A stretch of DNA of 64,000 nt. Origin: Myrica gale (Eukaryota; Streptophyta; Magnoliopsida; Fagales; Myricaceae). The notes under the pieces were generated by a model. It made no database searches. It saw only the letters and a program-made list of their open reading frames with translations, and was not told the DNA's origin. The stretch lies in assembly GCA_963930655.1 (NCBI GenBank), contig OZ005620.1, positions 20,837,001-20,901,000 on the forward strand, read 5' to 3'. Made by a program: the position numbers and the translations under genes. The number at the start of each line of letters is the position of its first letter. Positions within the stretch are counted from its first letter, which is position 1. Shown in pieces: positions 11,609 through 22,660 of this stretch.

Positions 11609-13451
11609 TTAAAAGTCGATGATCGGCTCTCCGGCAGTCAAATTCCGCTCTACTGTCCATGGCAAGTTAAAGAGTTTGGCCATGATAAATTTGAAAATCT
11701 TGTTCACGTTTATGTTGTGAGTTGCACTTGAGAAGAAAAGGGTCGCCTTCATAACCTTTGCATATGCTCTGGCCTGTATGTATACAGAAAGTCAAAAACT
11801 TGTTAAGCGGGTAAGGCAAATGAAAGGAAGGTATATAATCATTATCAAAAGTCCTTTATCAAAAGTTGTCTTTAGATTCCAGTCCAACTTTAATCAAACA
11901 TGAGGCCCCCCTGTGCTTATCTCTAACGCGGAGAGAGAAAAGAGGGGTTTAAGGAGATGTCAATTTTCCAAAGTTTGACAAAAGGAAGACTTCTTCACGT
12001 CTTGAGAATTTTCCTGGACATTACCTGGGTCACGATTGTCCATTGCAAATCTGGGGGAAGTCTAACAAAGTCATCAAATTTGGTTCCTATTAGTACAGGA
12101 ATCGCCGTCTACATACAAACACGAAGAGAAACAGAAATCAGATGCAGGATCATCCCTTCATACCAGTGTGATTAATCAAGAACTGAAGAAATCGTAACCA
12201 CTCATTTTGCAGATCAAGCATCACGCCCATTTACATGATGAAAAACTTATTGCTGTACTTATCTCTTCCTTATCCAGGTACTTTTTTTCTTGATATGTAA
12301 ATTATTGGCAAAAATTGATGCTCTATCAACATTAATGAGGGCACTGTACTCTTTACAGTCCAGAAACCTTTTTCCATGTGCAAAAAAGTCATTGACAGCT
12401 TATCCAGAATTAATGACACTAACAAATTAGTACCTGATTCCACTCTCTTGCTTGGCTATACCATCCGATAACACTGCAAATGCAGAAGAACAAACAAGTT
12501 TCCATCACCATAAATGCACCTACTTAGATTTACCTTTCAAATCCAAAAGAGCAGAGAATTATGCCCCCACCTGTTTAGTGTACTGCGACTGGTAAGATCG
12601 AACATAAACAAAATTGCTACTGCATCTTTACAAGCAATTGGAACCTGGTCCAGTGATCTCTGGTCACCTACATCCAGTATATATTTGAAAAGAATGTTAA
12701 CGATAATTTCTTTATGCATTCAGTAAGATCCAAAGAAAGTTTTTTTTTTCTAAGCACCAAAAGAAAGTTAATTGAACACTCTTTAATCAACGAAGAACAC
12801 AATCGAAGAGGATTGATAAACTACCTCCCACATCCCATATGTTAAAGGAAATCCGAGCACCTTGAACCGATAAAGTCTTATCCATCAAATTTAATCCTGC
12901 CATATGCAGGCTTGTCTTTTCCTGTTCATCCCCTACATATTTAATCTTCAAAGGAAAATAAGAATAAGAATACTAAAGAAAAAGTTGATCGGATTCTTTT
13001 GATGTAGAGTAAAAATCACGTCGTCCATCTAATCGACTACCCAAAACAAGAAAAGAAGAGTCATATAGTTAAAATCCCATGAAATCTATCTATAAGTACT
13101 GAATCGGCTTACTAGAAAGCTTGTTTTTCCAATCTGGCAATCACCCAAGAGACTGATCTTCAAGGTCACCAAATCCGAATCCGAGTCGTACCCACTACAA
13201 GTCTCCGAGGATTCATCCAATCCCAACCCTGCTTCTATTCCCTCCGGCAGAGAAAACGAGCCCCGGCGAGAAAGCCGCCGGTACTGGGCTGTCTTTCCCA
13301 TGGAACAGACAAGAATCCTGTCCCAGATGAATCGGAAAAACCGTCGGATAATCGAGGCCCTACTGAGTATGCTCCACCTGACATTGATGCGAACAACTTT
13401 CCAGCGAAGTTGTGACATGTTTCTAGCGGCTTCGTGAATAAACTTGGCCAT
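11609..13451 (-). CDS. SGP1: Septum-promoting GTP-binding protein (SGP/Spg1-Tem1 type small GTPase)
   Basis: Six exons: 13451-13113, 12945-12825, 12667-12571, 12473-12434, 12108-12025 and 11773-11609. They give 281 residues, complete from ATG to TAA with consistent phases. After a plant-specific basic N-terminal extension of about 95 residues come the P-loop GDCQIGKT (103-110), the switch II WDVGG (150-154), and TKFD (208-211) in place of the usual NKxD guanine-specificity motif, a substitution I associate with this family. The tail reads FKFIMAKLFNLPWTVERNL. In fission yeast Spg1 triggers septation; plant homologues are thought to act in a MAP4K-linked (SIK1/MOB) signalling module. The N-terminal extension carries many Arg residues and a Ser-rich acidic patch (SSETCSGYDSDSD). 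SGP1 and SGP2 cannot be told apart here. Confidence 0.92.
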
Positions 13452-15926
13452 TCAGAGAGAAGCAGGCAGCTTCAATATGTTTTCTCATCGTCTTTTTGTA
13501 CGTTTGGTGTTGTCAACTGACGAGGAAGCTACGGAGGTGATTGTGTTATAGGGAGACGGTTGACCGGTATTTGTTTTCAAAATTTGGATTCCCCAGACAG
13601 TCCGCATTGCCAGCTCCTTGGGAGCTACGAAGTATTGGGATGAAGCTTAAGTTGGTTTGGATTAATTAGTCGTATTTATTTATGTTGAATAGTGTTTTAT
13701 TGATGTTTGTGTAAAGTGGAGAGAGAAATTATTTGATGTAATTATTTAATAAAAAAGTATTGAAGTTATGTGAAAGAGTAGAGAGAAAATTTATGTTGAA
13801 TAAAAAATTAAAAAATTATTAAAAATTATATAAAATATATTGATATTTGTGTTTGAATTATGAATATGTTAGGCGGTAATTTTGTGAATATATGTGTAAT
13901 TTTGAAAAATATTGTGAAAATGAATATATCTCGAGATCCGACTGTAAGATTTCCGCGGGACCCATCCGACCTGACTTGTGTCGAACGGTCTTCTAAACCC
14001 GATATCAACACGTGTAGTGGACGAGAACAAGTCTTTTTGGGTCAAAAATCTGAACTCCAATGGTTAGAAAGGGCCTGAATCGAGTCGAGCTGGACAGTTA
14101 CTGGAACAACCCGACCGAAATGTTCTTGGATAATGAGGAATGAGGTGCATATTTGGATTTCCAATAAAGGTTAGGTTGGGAATTTAGTGTCTTGGAAGTA
14201 TCAGAGATGTTTTAAAGTTATAAAACTTTGTCGCTATGCACAGAAAACATGCATATTTTAGTGTGATTTGCTTTAGGTAAGAGCATCGCAGCAGAACAGA
14301 GATGCTTAAACCAACAGTTTAATATTTAAAAGAAGAAGGAATTATGGGTGTAATTCCATAATACAGAAAGATTGGTGCAATATAATACAGCCCAAATTTT
14401 GGTTTTCTGAATTTGTATGAAAAGTTTCTTATTAGAAATCAATTTTTTTTTTTGAATAACAAGAGACAATCTGAAGCACAATCTTGTACCGAGTAAAAGA
14501 TCATGATAAATCCTGAATTCAAGTACTAATTTCTCACCATTCACTATATAGCAAAGTGCATATTTGGGACTGTTTGTAGGATTGTCCACCCTATGATGTA
14601 CTGTTTTTTAGTTTTATGCTAAGTTTGCTTGCTTAGGAAAAAAAAGTAGTAATTTCTCAGTATCAATTAAGTCGTATTTTTGTTGTTGTAGAGATTAGAA
14701 ATTTAGAACCAAGAACCTCTTATTTGGAAGTCACGCACTATTGTTATTTCACTCAAACCGAGAGAAGCATTATAGTCCCCAAGAGATATTAACAAAAAGA
14801 AATCTGACCGTTTGATCATAATTTTGACATGTTGAGTGGTTAACTGATGGAATGATTTATGAAATCATCGTCTCATCAATAGATCTATAATTCAAGATCA
14901 TTAATGAAACTTAACCCTTTGAAAATAGAAGCAAAAGGTGTAAAGGAAAACACTAAACTCCCAGTTAGAAAATCCCCACCCCAAATTTGTCCCTTTTTAG
15001 TATTAAACAAAAAGAATAAAAGAAACAAACAAAGTGGAGAAAAGTGAGCCAATTGATTGGCTAGGGGATGAATCTTCATCTGACTCAAAGCATCTAATTT
15101 TCCTTATGTTCTTACCCAATTCAACCATATTATATGAGATACTATAATTACTACCATATAATTTATGGAGAGAAGTTTTTCTTTTCCTCCCGGTAGGAAA
15201 AGTCATAGTATATATTAGATGAGAGATCCATAACCTAATGTCCAATATTACCCTATATAGATCTTTATTCTTTTGGACTACTTATTTTTCACGAGAGTTG
15301 TACCTAAGACTGATTCAAAAAGTATCCCATCTCTTATAGTTAGTTGAAAAATTCATACAAAAGTCATATATATATATATAAATTTATAACTTTTGGGAAT
15401 TTTATATATAGCTCCTACTTCCTAGGCTTGTTGAATTGAAAAGGTTGCCATTTGGTATCGTGTATTTGGTGTGTGTGTATATATATATAGCTCCTAGACT
15501 TGTCGAATTGACAAATTTGGCGTTTGGTATCATGTATTTGGTGGAGTAGGACCCTAGGGAGGTCAAATGGGGCACCAAAGACTAAAACTACCTAACTGAT
15601 TCTCCGATACCAATTTATGTTTGCTGGGTAAGAAAATTTCGTGGGTTGGTACTAAAAGGTAGTTTCAAAACTGATATGATTTAAGAATGCAGCCTAATCT
15701 TATCAAGTCATACACAAAATCATGATTATTATGGCTATAACCTAGAGATTGATTAGAGAATATTGTAGTACTAAAGCACATTAAATTAGGTATGGTTCTT
15801 CATTATGATCATCGAAGTGTCGTCAAATTTGGTTACTTAGCACGTGTTGACACATAATAAGAAACTGAAAAGCTCGAGGAATTCAATGATGGCGACACAA
15901 AGGCATGCAATTAGGTGGTGGGTGAG

Positions 15927-15929
<3 letters not shown>
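13452..15929. other. Intergenic spacer
   Basis: Contains the GTPase promoter near 13452-13600 and an AT-rich MITE-like tract at about 13640-13860 resembling the one at 54414-54596. From 13900 to 15929 no gene, RNA or ordered repeat was recognised. Confidence 0.45.

Positions 15930-15989
<60 letters not shown>
15930..15989. repeat. (AT)n microsatellite
   Basis: About 30 perfect AT units in a row. Such tracts are highly length-variable in plant genomes. The Ile-Tyr run encoded on the minus strand is an artefact of it. Confidence 0.97.
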
Positions 15990-15991
<2 letters not shown>

Positions 15992-16002
15992 GTGTTTCTT
16001 TT

Positions 16003-16410
16003 GGGGAAAAATACAATTTCTCATCCACAAACTATCAGGGTAGTAACACATTGCACTCCAAACTACCATCTTTAAGACATTGTACTCTCAAACTACTAAT
16101 GTTAGACACTTTGCATCCTAAACTAACCACTTTGACACATTACACCCTCCAACTACTAATATTAAACACTTTGCACCATCAATTTGACAATAATACGGTA
16201 CCCCTAATAAATTAATAAATTAACAACAATATCTTTAATATATGCAAAATGGGTCGAGGTTATTATCGTCATTTTAGTCTACAAATTTGACATAGGATGT
16301 AAAGTGTCAAAAATTGGTAATTAAAGGATACAATGTATCAAAATTGGTAATTTAGGATGTAAAATATAAAACCTATGATAATTTGTAGGTGAAAAATGTA
16401 TTTTTTCTTT
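16003..16410. mobile_element. MULE-type MITE, GGGGAAAAATACA family
   Basis: Ends are inverted: GGGGAAAAATACAATTTC at the left, AAAGAAAAAATACATTTTTC from the right read in reverse complement, with further pairing inward (CACAAACTATCA / CTACAAATTATCA). The interior repeats 'cacattgcac', 'cactttgcat' and 'cactttgcac' phrases. The same terminal sequence ends the Pack-MULE at 50748-53205 and the MITEs at 22481-22660 and 39297-39547. Confidence 0.6.
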
Positions 16411-16739
16411 TGTTCTGTGAGTTGGTGGGTTGGTGGAGTAGTTATCAAGGAATAATTCATTTTCTTCAGCTTTCAAAGTTTGGGGGAATTGGATAGACAT
16501 TACAGAGACAATATCATTAATCCGTTAAAGTTTCCTGATCTACCTGGAAGGATATATGATTTTTAATCTTTATTCATTATCTAGTACTAGCATTTGTATT
16601 AATAGATATAGTCAGGCCAAAAACTCATGTCTCATTTGTATTAATAGATATAGTCCTTTTTTTTGTCCGAAAGATTCTGCTACAAGACTTCGAATATATA
16701 ATAATTTACGATTGTTGCAAAAGATCTAATTAACTATGA

Positions 16740-18480
16740 CGGGACATGGGAGATTTATAGTAAAAAGGGGTTGGAAAAATATATAAGTGGAAGTTCTAAT
16801 CATAATAGTATGGATAATACTGTAATTGATAATATCTCATCATTTGCATCTTATTTAAATTCTGATGAATATTATATTTCATTAGGTATTAATAAACCAT
16901 TAAATAATTGAGTAATACCTAAAGTAAAAGATTCTCAATTGTATAAACAATCTACTTTTGCTTTTAATACTGATTATGCTATTAAAACAATAGAACAATT
17001 AATACTGGCAAAGAATTTGAAACAATACATTTTAATTAAATATGATATGATTAAAAAACATTTAATTCAAGGTTTTAAATATATACATATGAGATTAGTT
17101 TAAGTTGCGGCTACCCCTTTAATCCGTCAAGGTTTAAACATTTTTGTAATATTAAAGCTATGGGTCAGGATATGATGGAACGTGCTCAATACATTGCCAT
17201 TGTATATAGATTCCATTATAAATTAATGAAGACGACTCTTGATCCTAGATCTAAGGTTCGTCCTCGTTCTAGTGAAACTTTACTTTTAACTACTAGTAAT
17301 GAATTTTCAAATATTACTATTCCGAAAATGATAAAATGTGATGATGTTATTTTACCTGATAATTGAAAATTATCTTTGATTGTACATCCTCCTAAAAAAG
17401 AAAACAAAGAAATTGAATATTTTACTCAACATAGATCTGTTACTTTATCTTTTAATAAAGATAATATTAATAATCTATTTAATATATTTTCTACTTCATC
17501 TATTTCGTCTTTATCTCCTTCTACAAGTTCTCGAAATTTTAAATCTGTTTTAAATTCATTTGGACCAAGTACTTCTTCAATACCTCCATATATACCTCCT
17601 ACTAGTATAAAATCTGATAATTCTGTACAAATATCTGTTTATGAAAATCAAACAGAACCACCTGATAAAACTTCTCCAACACAATATGAAATTATGTCTT
17701 TACAACGATCTCATTCTATACATGTTTTACAACATGATTTTACATTGAATAAAGATTTACTTAGAAAATATTTTGAGTCATTAGAAAATATGTCTAAACG
17801 ACTTTGGTTTTTAAACGCTTATGATCAAATAGAACAAACTTATATTCGAAATCTTTATTACACTCATATGAATAATGTTAAACAAAATATACCTTTTCTT
17901 TTCATGGTTTGAACAATATTTACCTACTTTAAATGTTCTTACAAAATCTCCTTCATGGTTAACTACGGATAGTAAAACTATATACAAGTTTTATCCTTCT
18001 AAAACTACTATTAGCATCGATAATCAATCTAAACAATATTTTGCTACTCCTTATAAAGTAAACAATATAAGCAATAATGATAAATTTTTTTATAATATAA
18101 TTCAACAAAATAATTATACCAATGTTTATTTACATCAAATAGGAACACATTTAAATAAAATTGAACATTTAATTAAACCAACAACCCCATCTAAATCTGA
18201 ATCTTCTAAAAATATAAAAAAATAAAAAAGATATTACTTGTTGGAAATGTGGAAAAACATGTCACTTTGCTAATAAATGTTATGTTAAAAAATAAATAAA
18301 AGAATTAGATATTTCCCCTCAAATAAAAAATAAATTGTTTAAATTATTTCTTAATCAACGATCTCCTCCACAATCCTCTCATAATTCCTCTACTTCTTCT
18401 AATGATTATTTTTCTTCTGAAAATGATGAAATACAATTATGTAATTATCAAATTTTTGTTTTATCTAAATCTGATCGATC
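16740..18480 (+). mobile_element. Endogenous caulimovirid fragment (pararetrovirus fossil)
   Basis: A very AT-rich block whose translations resemble caulimovirid proteins. A movement-protein-like region occupies about 16,740-17,420. A Ser/Thr- and Asn-rich region follows and leads into a coat/gag-like part with a CCHC zinc knuckle starting CWKCGK near 18,238. Protease, reverse transcriptase and RNase H regions are absent from the window. It is broken, with several breaks, and both ends are eroded; age looks old but not extreme because long stretches still read. Family placement is Caulimoviridae, possibly florendovirus- or petuvirus-like (tentative). It ends directly against the leader of the NEPRO-like gene. 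Confidence 0.7.
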
Positions 18481-19380
18481 CACTTGGAATCAGTGTCGCA
18501 TACCTAGCCGCGCCGACAAGTTCCCGCTCTTTCCTGTATTAAAGAGAATTCTCTGGCCTTCAACTCTTTAGACAGGCAGGACTCACTCGCTTAGCGTTTC
18601 TTTCCTCCTCTTCCCCAAAGCTCGATATTTGCAATAACCAGGTACTTAACTTCTTTTCTCCAGCAAATTAACGTCGTTTTATTTTTGGCTCCCTTCGCAT
18701 AACCTGCTTGGTTAGGCTGTTCACTCTGCTAGCTATTTGTTCTCATTCTACCTCAAATTTTAATAAATTTGATAACTCCATTTGTGACGATAATAACAAT
18801 CGTGTTCAGGGCGATTCTATGGGTTCAGAAATTGAAGCCCTTGAGGAGAGGTTAACATCTATGCTTGGTCAGCTCCAAGTGGAGTGTGGCATTCGTGAAA
18901 GGATGGTGTACAAGAACAAGAACCAGCATCGGCTTTGCTTCTATTTCCAGTATCTTTTGAAGGTTTATTTCTTACTTCCTTTTAAGAAACTCACCCGCCC
19001 GTTGATTTTTGGGAAAACCGACCGGAATACTGGGAAAAGGGCAGAAATTTGTTTCTACGATGTGCTAAATATGCAAAAAGCTTGCTTCAAGGTTGCCAAA
19101 TTGCTGTAAATTGAAGTTTACTGATGGAATTTCTGTTGGGTAGCAGATACCAACTGTTGTTCTTTTTGGTTCCTACCTTCATTTAGCATCCAAATAGTGG
19201 CCAAGGGTATAAGTGTTTTGATTTCTTATAGGTTTGTTTGTTTTACCTCATTTGGATGGGATATTAGGTGAGGAGGGACTTAAGGCTGCTTAAATCTGCT
19301 AAGTCGGAGGATTTAGTAGATTCTTGCTTCTTAGTTCTCACTGGGAAGAGACCTAAGCAAAAGGTGCATCTTTTAGAGAG
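18481..19380 (+). pseudogene. NEPRO-domain (nucleolus and neural progenitor) protein, 5' exons only
   Basis: A leader with its own intron (donor after AATAACCAG near 18,641; acceptor CGTGTTCAG near 18,809) precedes ATG at 18819. Coding exons 18819-18962 and 19268-19380 encode MGSEIEALEERLTSMLGQLQ, then YKNKNQHRLCFYFQYLLK, then VRRDLRLLKSAKSEDL and GKRPKQKVHLLE. I recognise this as the start of the plant NEPRO-domain protein, a nucleolar RNase MRP/P-associated family. The expected following exons (ERLLGAARLLSQM-like) are not found before the hAT element at 20,0xx or beyond it. The copy is therefore probably a truncated gene, or its remaining exons are too diverged for me to see. The donor after exon 2 is GTAAAA, acceptable. 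Confidence 0.55.
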
Positions 19381-20019
19381 GTAAAAAATTTCTCATTCCC
19401 CTTCATTGTGCTTAGTGATTAAAAAAGATGGATGTCTCCCCAATTTGGATGTTCCTATGCTTGTATGTACATGTGAAGCGAGCTAACCATACAATATTAA
19501 GAATTGAAGAGATGGGTTTTACGTGAAAGAATAAGAAGGGAAGCCTGCACACAACCCATATCAGTCCTAGGAAATACTCTGTCTTGGATCTTGTTTATGG
19601 CATATGTTTGAATTTAACTCAAAAAATCAAAACATGCTATTCGATCTGCTGTAATATTATTCCTCATATATTTGATGATGGTAACTCTTGATGCATGATG
19701 AGCAGCAGGCTTGAAATCTTACTGCCGCTTTCTTACTTGAGTATCATGAGCTTGCTCGTGCAAATGCTTTCATAGTTGCTTTTTATTTCCTGTAAAACAC
19801 CCTTGGCCCATCATCTACTTCATAAAACTGGACCTAAACTCAACTACTCCTGTATGCTAGTTGTGTAAATGAGCAAGACCACATTTCTCTGTTGTAGGAA
19901 CTATGAATGCCTTTTCAGTTTTTCATTGCCAGTATCTTAAATTGGGCTGTGGGGAGTAAAGAGTATGAGCTTTGACTGTCTTTCTATCTAAATATGTCAT
20001 GCATGATACCCTTTACCCA
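19381..20019. other. Intron-like sequence after the NEPRO-like exons
   Basis: No exon or repeat recognised. It should contain the NEPRO continuation if the gene were whole, and the lost left end of the hAT element. Confidence 0.4.
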
Positions 20020-20760
20020 AGTATGTATTCTGCAAATCAGTCTTAATAATCTTCATTGCAGAAAACACTTTCTCAACGGTTGCAGTCGCAACCGGTAAGA
20101 TCAATGCTAACTCAATAAGATGATAAACCAATGGAAATACAATATTCTTGCCACTTTCAATCATCTTCATAGCAAGACCTCAAATATCTTGAATCCTAGA
20201 AAAATCATCATTTCTTCTAATATCTTGAATGTAGGTCTGAAGTTGATCACTAAGTAGTATAAGTTCAAGGCATTTGAGCAAGACGATATAACTTAGTATG
20301 ATCAAATGCCTTGAATGAGTTCCTTGGATTAAGACATTGAAATGATTATCCATCTCCTAAGAAAATCAAATCAATAACTTGACAAAACACTTCCACATGA
20401 AAATGATGCTAGGCTGAGGGAGAGCCGGAAAGATCGCAGAGAGTGAGAGAGAGAGGCGTGCCGTACGAATTTTTTTAAAAATTAGAGGGTGAAACGGAAA
20501 CAAGAGGTGTGACGTGCAAATTTTTTTTATAAAAATCAGAGGGTGAAACGGTGTCGTTTCACCCTCTGATTTAACAAAAAAAATAGGCCACACGGGACTG
20601 CGCTCCCGCTGGTCCCGTCCCGCCCCCACTGGCCCTGGAAGCAGGCCTGGGTGGCTGGGCCAGCAGGGGCAGACCTGCTTGATGATTCTTAGTAACAAAA
20701 AAAATTTGGAAGCCAGTGGGGGCGGCCGCCCCCACCCGCACCCCCTTAGATACGCCCCTG
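20020..20760 (-). mobile_element. hAT element remnant with transposase C-terminal piece
   Basis: The right end at 20760 is a hAT terminus (CAGGGGCGTATC read on the minus strand). At about 20,330-20,020 the minus strand encodes the hAT C-terminal dimerisation region: FPLVYHLIELALILPVATAT followed by VEKVFSAMKIIKTDLQN. One in-frame TGA lies upstream (RIQDI-stop-GLAMKM) and the match stops abruptly after TDLQN. The rest of the transposase and the other terminus are missing, so it is a deleted copy. Its intact end lies inside a CC-NBS-LRR reading frame (right after LLSLCAV), showing insertion into that gene. Confidence 0.75.
20535..20570. repeat. Perfect hairpin inside the hAT remnant
   Basis: ATCAGAGGGTGAAACG, then GTGT, then the exact complement: a 16-bp perfect stem with a 4-nt loop. 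A further single copy of the arm lies about 50 bp to the left (AGAGGGTGAAACGG near 20,484). Probably subterminal repeat structure of the element. Confidence 0.85.
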
Positions 20761-21172
20761 CACTGCACACAGGGACAACAATTCAATCTCCAACTGCTTT
20801 AAGAGTTTAGCAGGGGATTTCCGTCCCCGAAAGAAGTCCATCAACTCTCCCGGGGCAAAAGTTATTGTGTGATTGAGGTTATTGTGTGAGTGTGTGAGTG
20901 GACGAGTGAAATTAGAAGTTGAGAAATCTAATGACTGAAAAAATGCCACGTCATTTAATTAACCGACCCGCGAAATTGACCCGGTTTCATTAAATGACGT
21001 GTCATTTTTTCAGCCATTAGATTTCTCAACTTCTAATCTCACCCGTCCACTCACACACTTACACAATAACCTCACTCATACAATAACCAGTGCCCCCTCC
21101 CGATGCCATTTTGTCGAAAAAGAGTTTGGCGAGGGGCGAGAGTAGTGCTCCTAGCACCGAGACTTCAACCAT
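20761..21172 (-). pseudogene. CC-NBS-LRR resistance gene N-terminus, split by two transposons
   Basis: Minus-strand start MVEVSVLGALLSPLAKLFFD-KMAS at 21172-21102 and its continuation GELMDFFRGRKSPAKLLKQL then EIELLSLCAV at 20846-20761 are together the first about 55 residues of an RPP13-like-1-type CNL protein (compare the family start ..LF DR MASREVVDFF). A 245-bp MITE (20852-21096) sits between the pieces and a hAT terminus follows directly after the second. Nothing of the NB-ARC or LRR part is seen. Non-functional relic; once an intracellular immune receptor. Confidence 0.7.
20852..21096. mobile_element. Foldback MITE in the CNL relic
   Basis: Two arms of about 98-108 bp, more than 85 percent complementary by eye, surround a loop of about 30 bp. 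Ends read GGGGCAAAAGTTATTGTG and, from the right in reverse complement, GGGGCACTGGTTATTGTA. A 5-bp repeat CTCCC flanks it (20847-20851 and 21097-21101); removing the element and one copy restores the CNL frame ATGGCATCGGGAGAGTTG. Superfamily not certain. The single transcript would fold into a long near-perfect hairpin, a plausible small-RNA source. Confidence 0.8.
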
Positions 21173-22480
21173 ACTTTCTTCTTTGTGGTGGGAATTAAAA
21201 TGAGAGAAAATATTGAACACAAGAAACAGAGCAAAATCAGATTGCAAGCAGTGTTTGGCTTTTACATCAAAGAATTCGGTACTTATAGCACATCATCCAC
21301 GAAACAGCCTGCTAGACTGATGGACCCACAAAGCTCTGGACGTGTCACAGGTAGTTCTTGGAGCTACACAAGCATTTTGTTGATTACTTGCCATAACCTA
21401 TTTATTTGTTTATCATGAATAATTGCTGCAAGTAACTTTGATCTTCTCAATTCAGCCGGCCAACTTTAAGAAAGTAGGAAATTCTGCAAGTGGTTCTTGT
21501 GAAGTTTTCGTTTATGGATGATTTTGATCACATATTTTTCTATGTTTATCATGAGCCATCTTAGGAAATAAAGAAATTCTGCCATTGGACGTGAAGCCTT
21601 GTCAATTACATCATCTGAGTAAAAATCAAGAAGCGGAGATCTCTTCTGCTGTAATTGTTTCTCTGGTTGGGCACTTTACCTTTGTAGAAGACACTATCTT
21701 GGGACAGTTAAACTTGTGGTTCGGTGACTTTGGTCCAAGGAAAAGCAGAGTAACCGTGAGGCCTGATCAGACTGCAGATATGTTGTCTTCGTCCAACACC
21801 ACAGGTTCATGTAATCATGTTGGAAAAATACATAATCTTCGTCTCTCTTGATCTTTCAGTTCAAACGAAACGGTCCAAACTCAAAGTTGGCAGAGAACTT
21901 ACCATGCAAGTCCTGCATGGCTGAAGGCAAGCCTGCAACTGGGCAAAAGGGCCCTCTGGGGAAAGTATGTTTCTCGGCCCAATAATTCCATAAATGACAA
22001 AACCAACTCAAGCCTCACTGGTGGCCTCTCGATTGCAGTACCTACGTTCATTGCCTTTCCTATGTTGTTCCTCAAGGCAAATACGAGCTGAAAAAACTAG
22101 GATTATCCTATTTATCATTCTTCTAGGTTAGAAGTAGACATTTCATTTCCTGACCGGCCAACTCACAGTACTATCCAGCTCGGAAACTGACACAAGCTAG
22201 AGTGCCAAATAGTGAATTTCATAGCAAAATGACAGCGCTTTTCGCCCCCCTTATGATGCTTTCATAATGGACCACAACGCCCTCTTTGCAGGACCATACT
22301 AGTAGAAAGGGCTAAACGCTCAAGGGACAAAAACAAAATTGATAGACGAGTCCTTTTTCTGCCTGCATGGCAAAGTATCATTGGTATTTGGTTTTCCTTC
22401 AAACCATTCACTCTGTATCAACAATCCAACTTGCTCACAATTTCACAAAGTAACAGTCGATCACTGCAAAGAAACGTTTT
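21173..22480 (+). other. Unrecognised stretch with possible exons
   Basis: Several plus-strand segments look exon-like. At about 21,280-21,350 is a segment reading TSSTKQPARLMDPQSSGRVT before a donor. At 21,570-21,803 is one reading EILPLDVKPCQLHHLSKNQE and onward to SSSNTT before CAG|GTTC. At 21,859-21,960, after TTTCAG, comes FKRNGPNSKLAENLPCKSCM. No family is recognised. They may be decayed exons of the NEPRO-like gene or of another unit; no function is proposed. Confidence 0.25.
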
Positions 22481-22660
22481 GGGGATACAATTTTTTCCCA
22501 TATACTGCCACTTGTTTTGCATTTTACACCCTAAACTACCACTTTAAAGATGATGCGTTCAAGATTAGTAGTTTATGAGTGCAATGTCTCGAGCGTGGTA
22601 GTTTAAGGTGCAAAATGCAAAACCTATATTAGTTTATAGTGGAAAGTGTGTATTTTTCCC
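22481..22660. mobile_element. MULE-type MITE, GGGGAAAAATACA family
   Basis: Begins GGGGATACAATTTTTTCCC and ends, in reverse complement, GGGAAAAATACACACTTTCC. The interior folds back (CTAAACTACCAC pairs with GTGGTAGTTTAAG). 180 bp. Same family as 16003-16410. Confidence 0.6.

Noticed and set aside
15837-16028. Minus-strand frame with a long Ile-Tyr run
   Set aside because: Produced by the (AT)n microsatellite.
20366-20786. Minus-strand frames of 134 and 71 codons near 20.4-20.8 kb
   Set aside because: They lie in the G+C-rich terminal part of the hAT remnant and in its hairpin; no transposase or host similarity.
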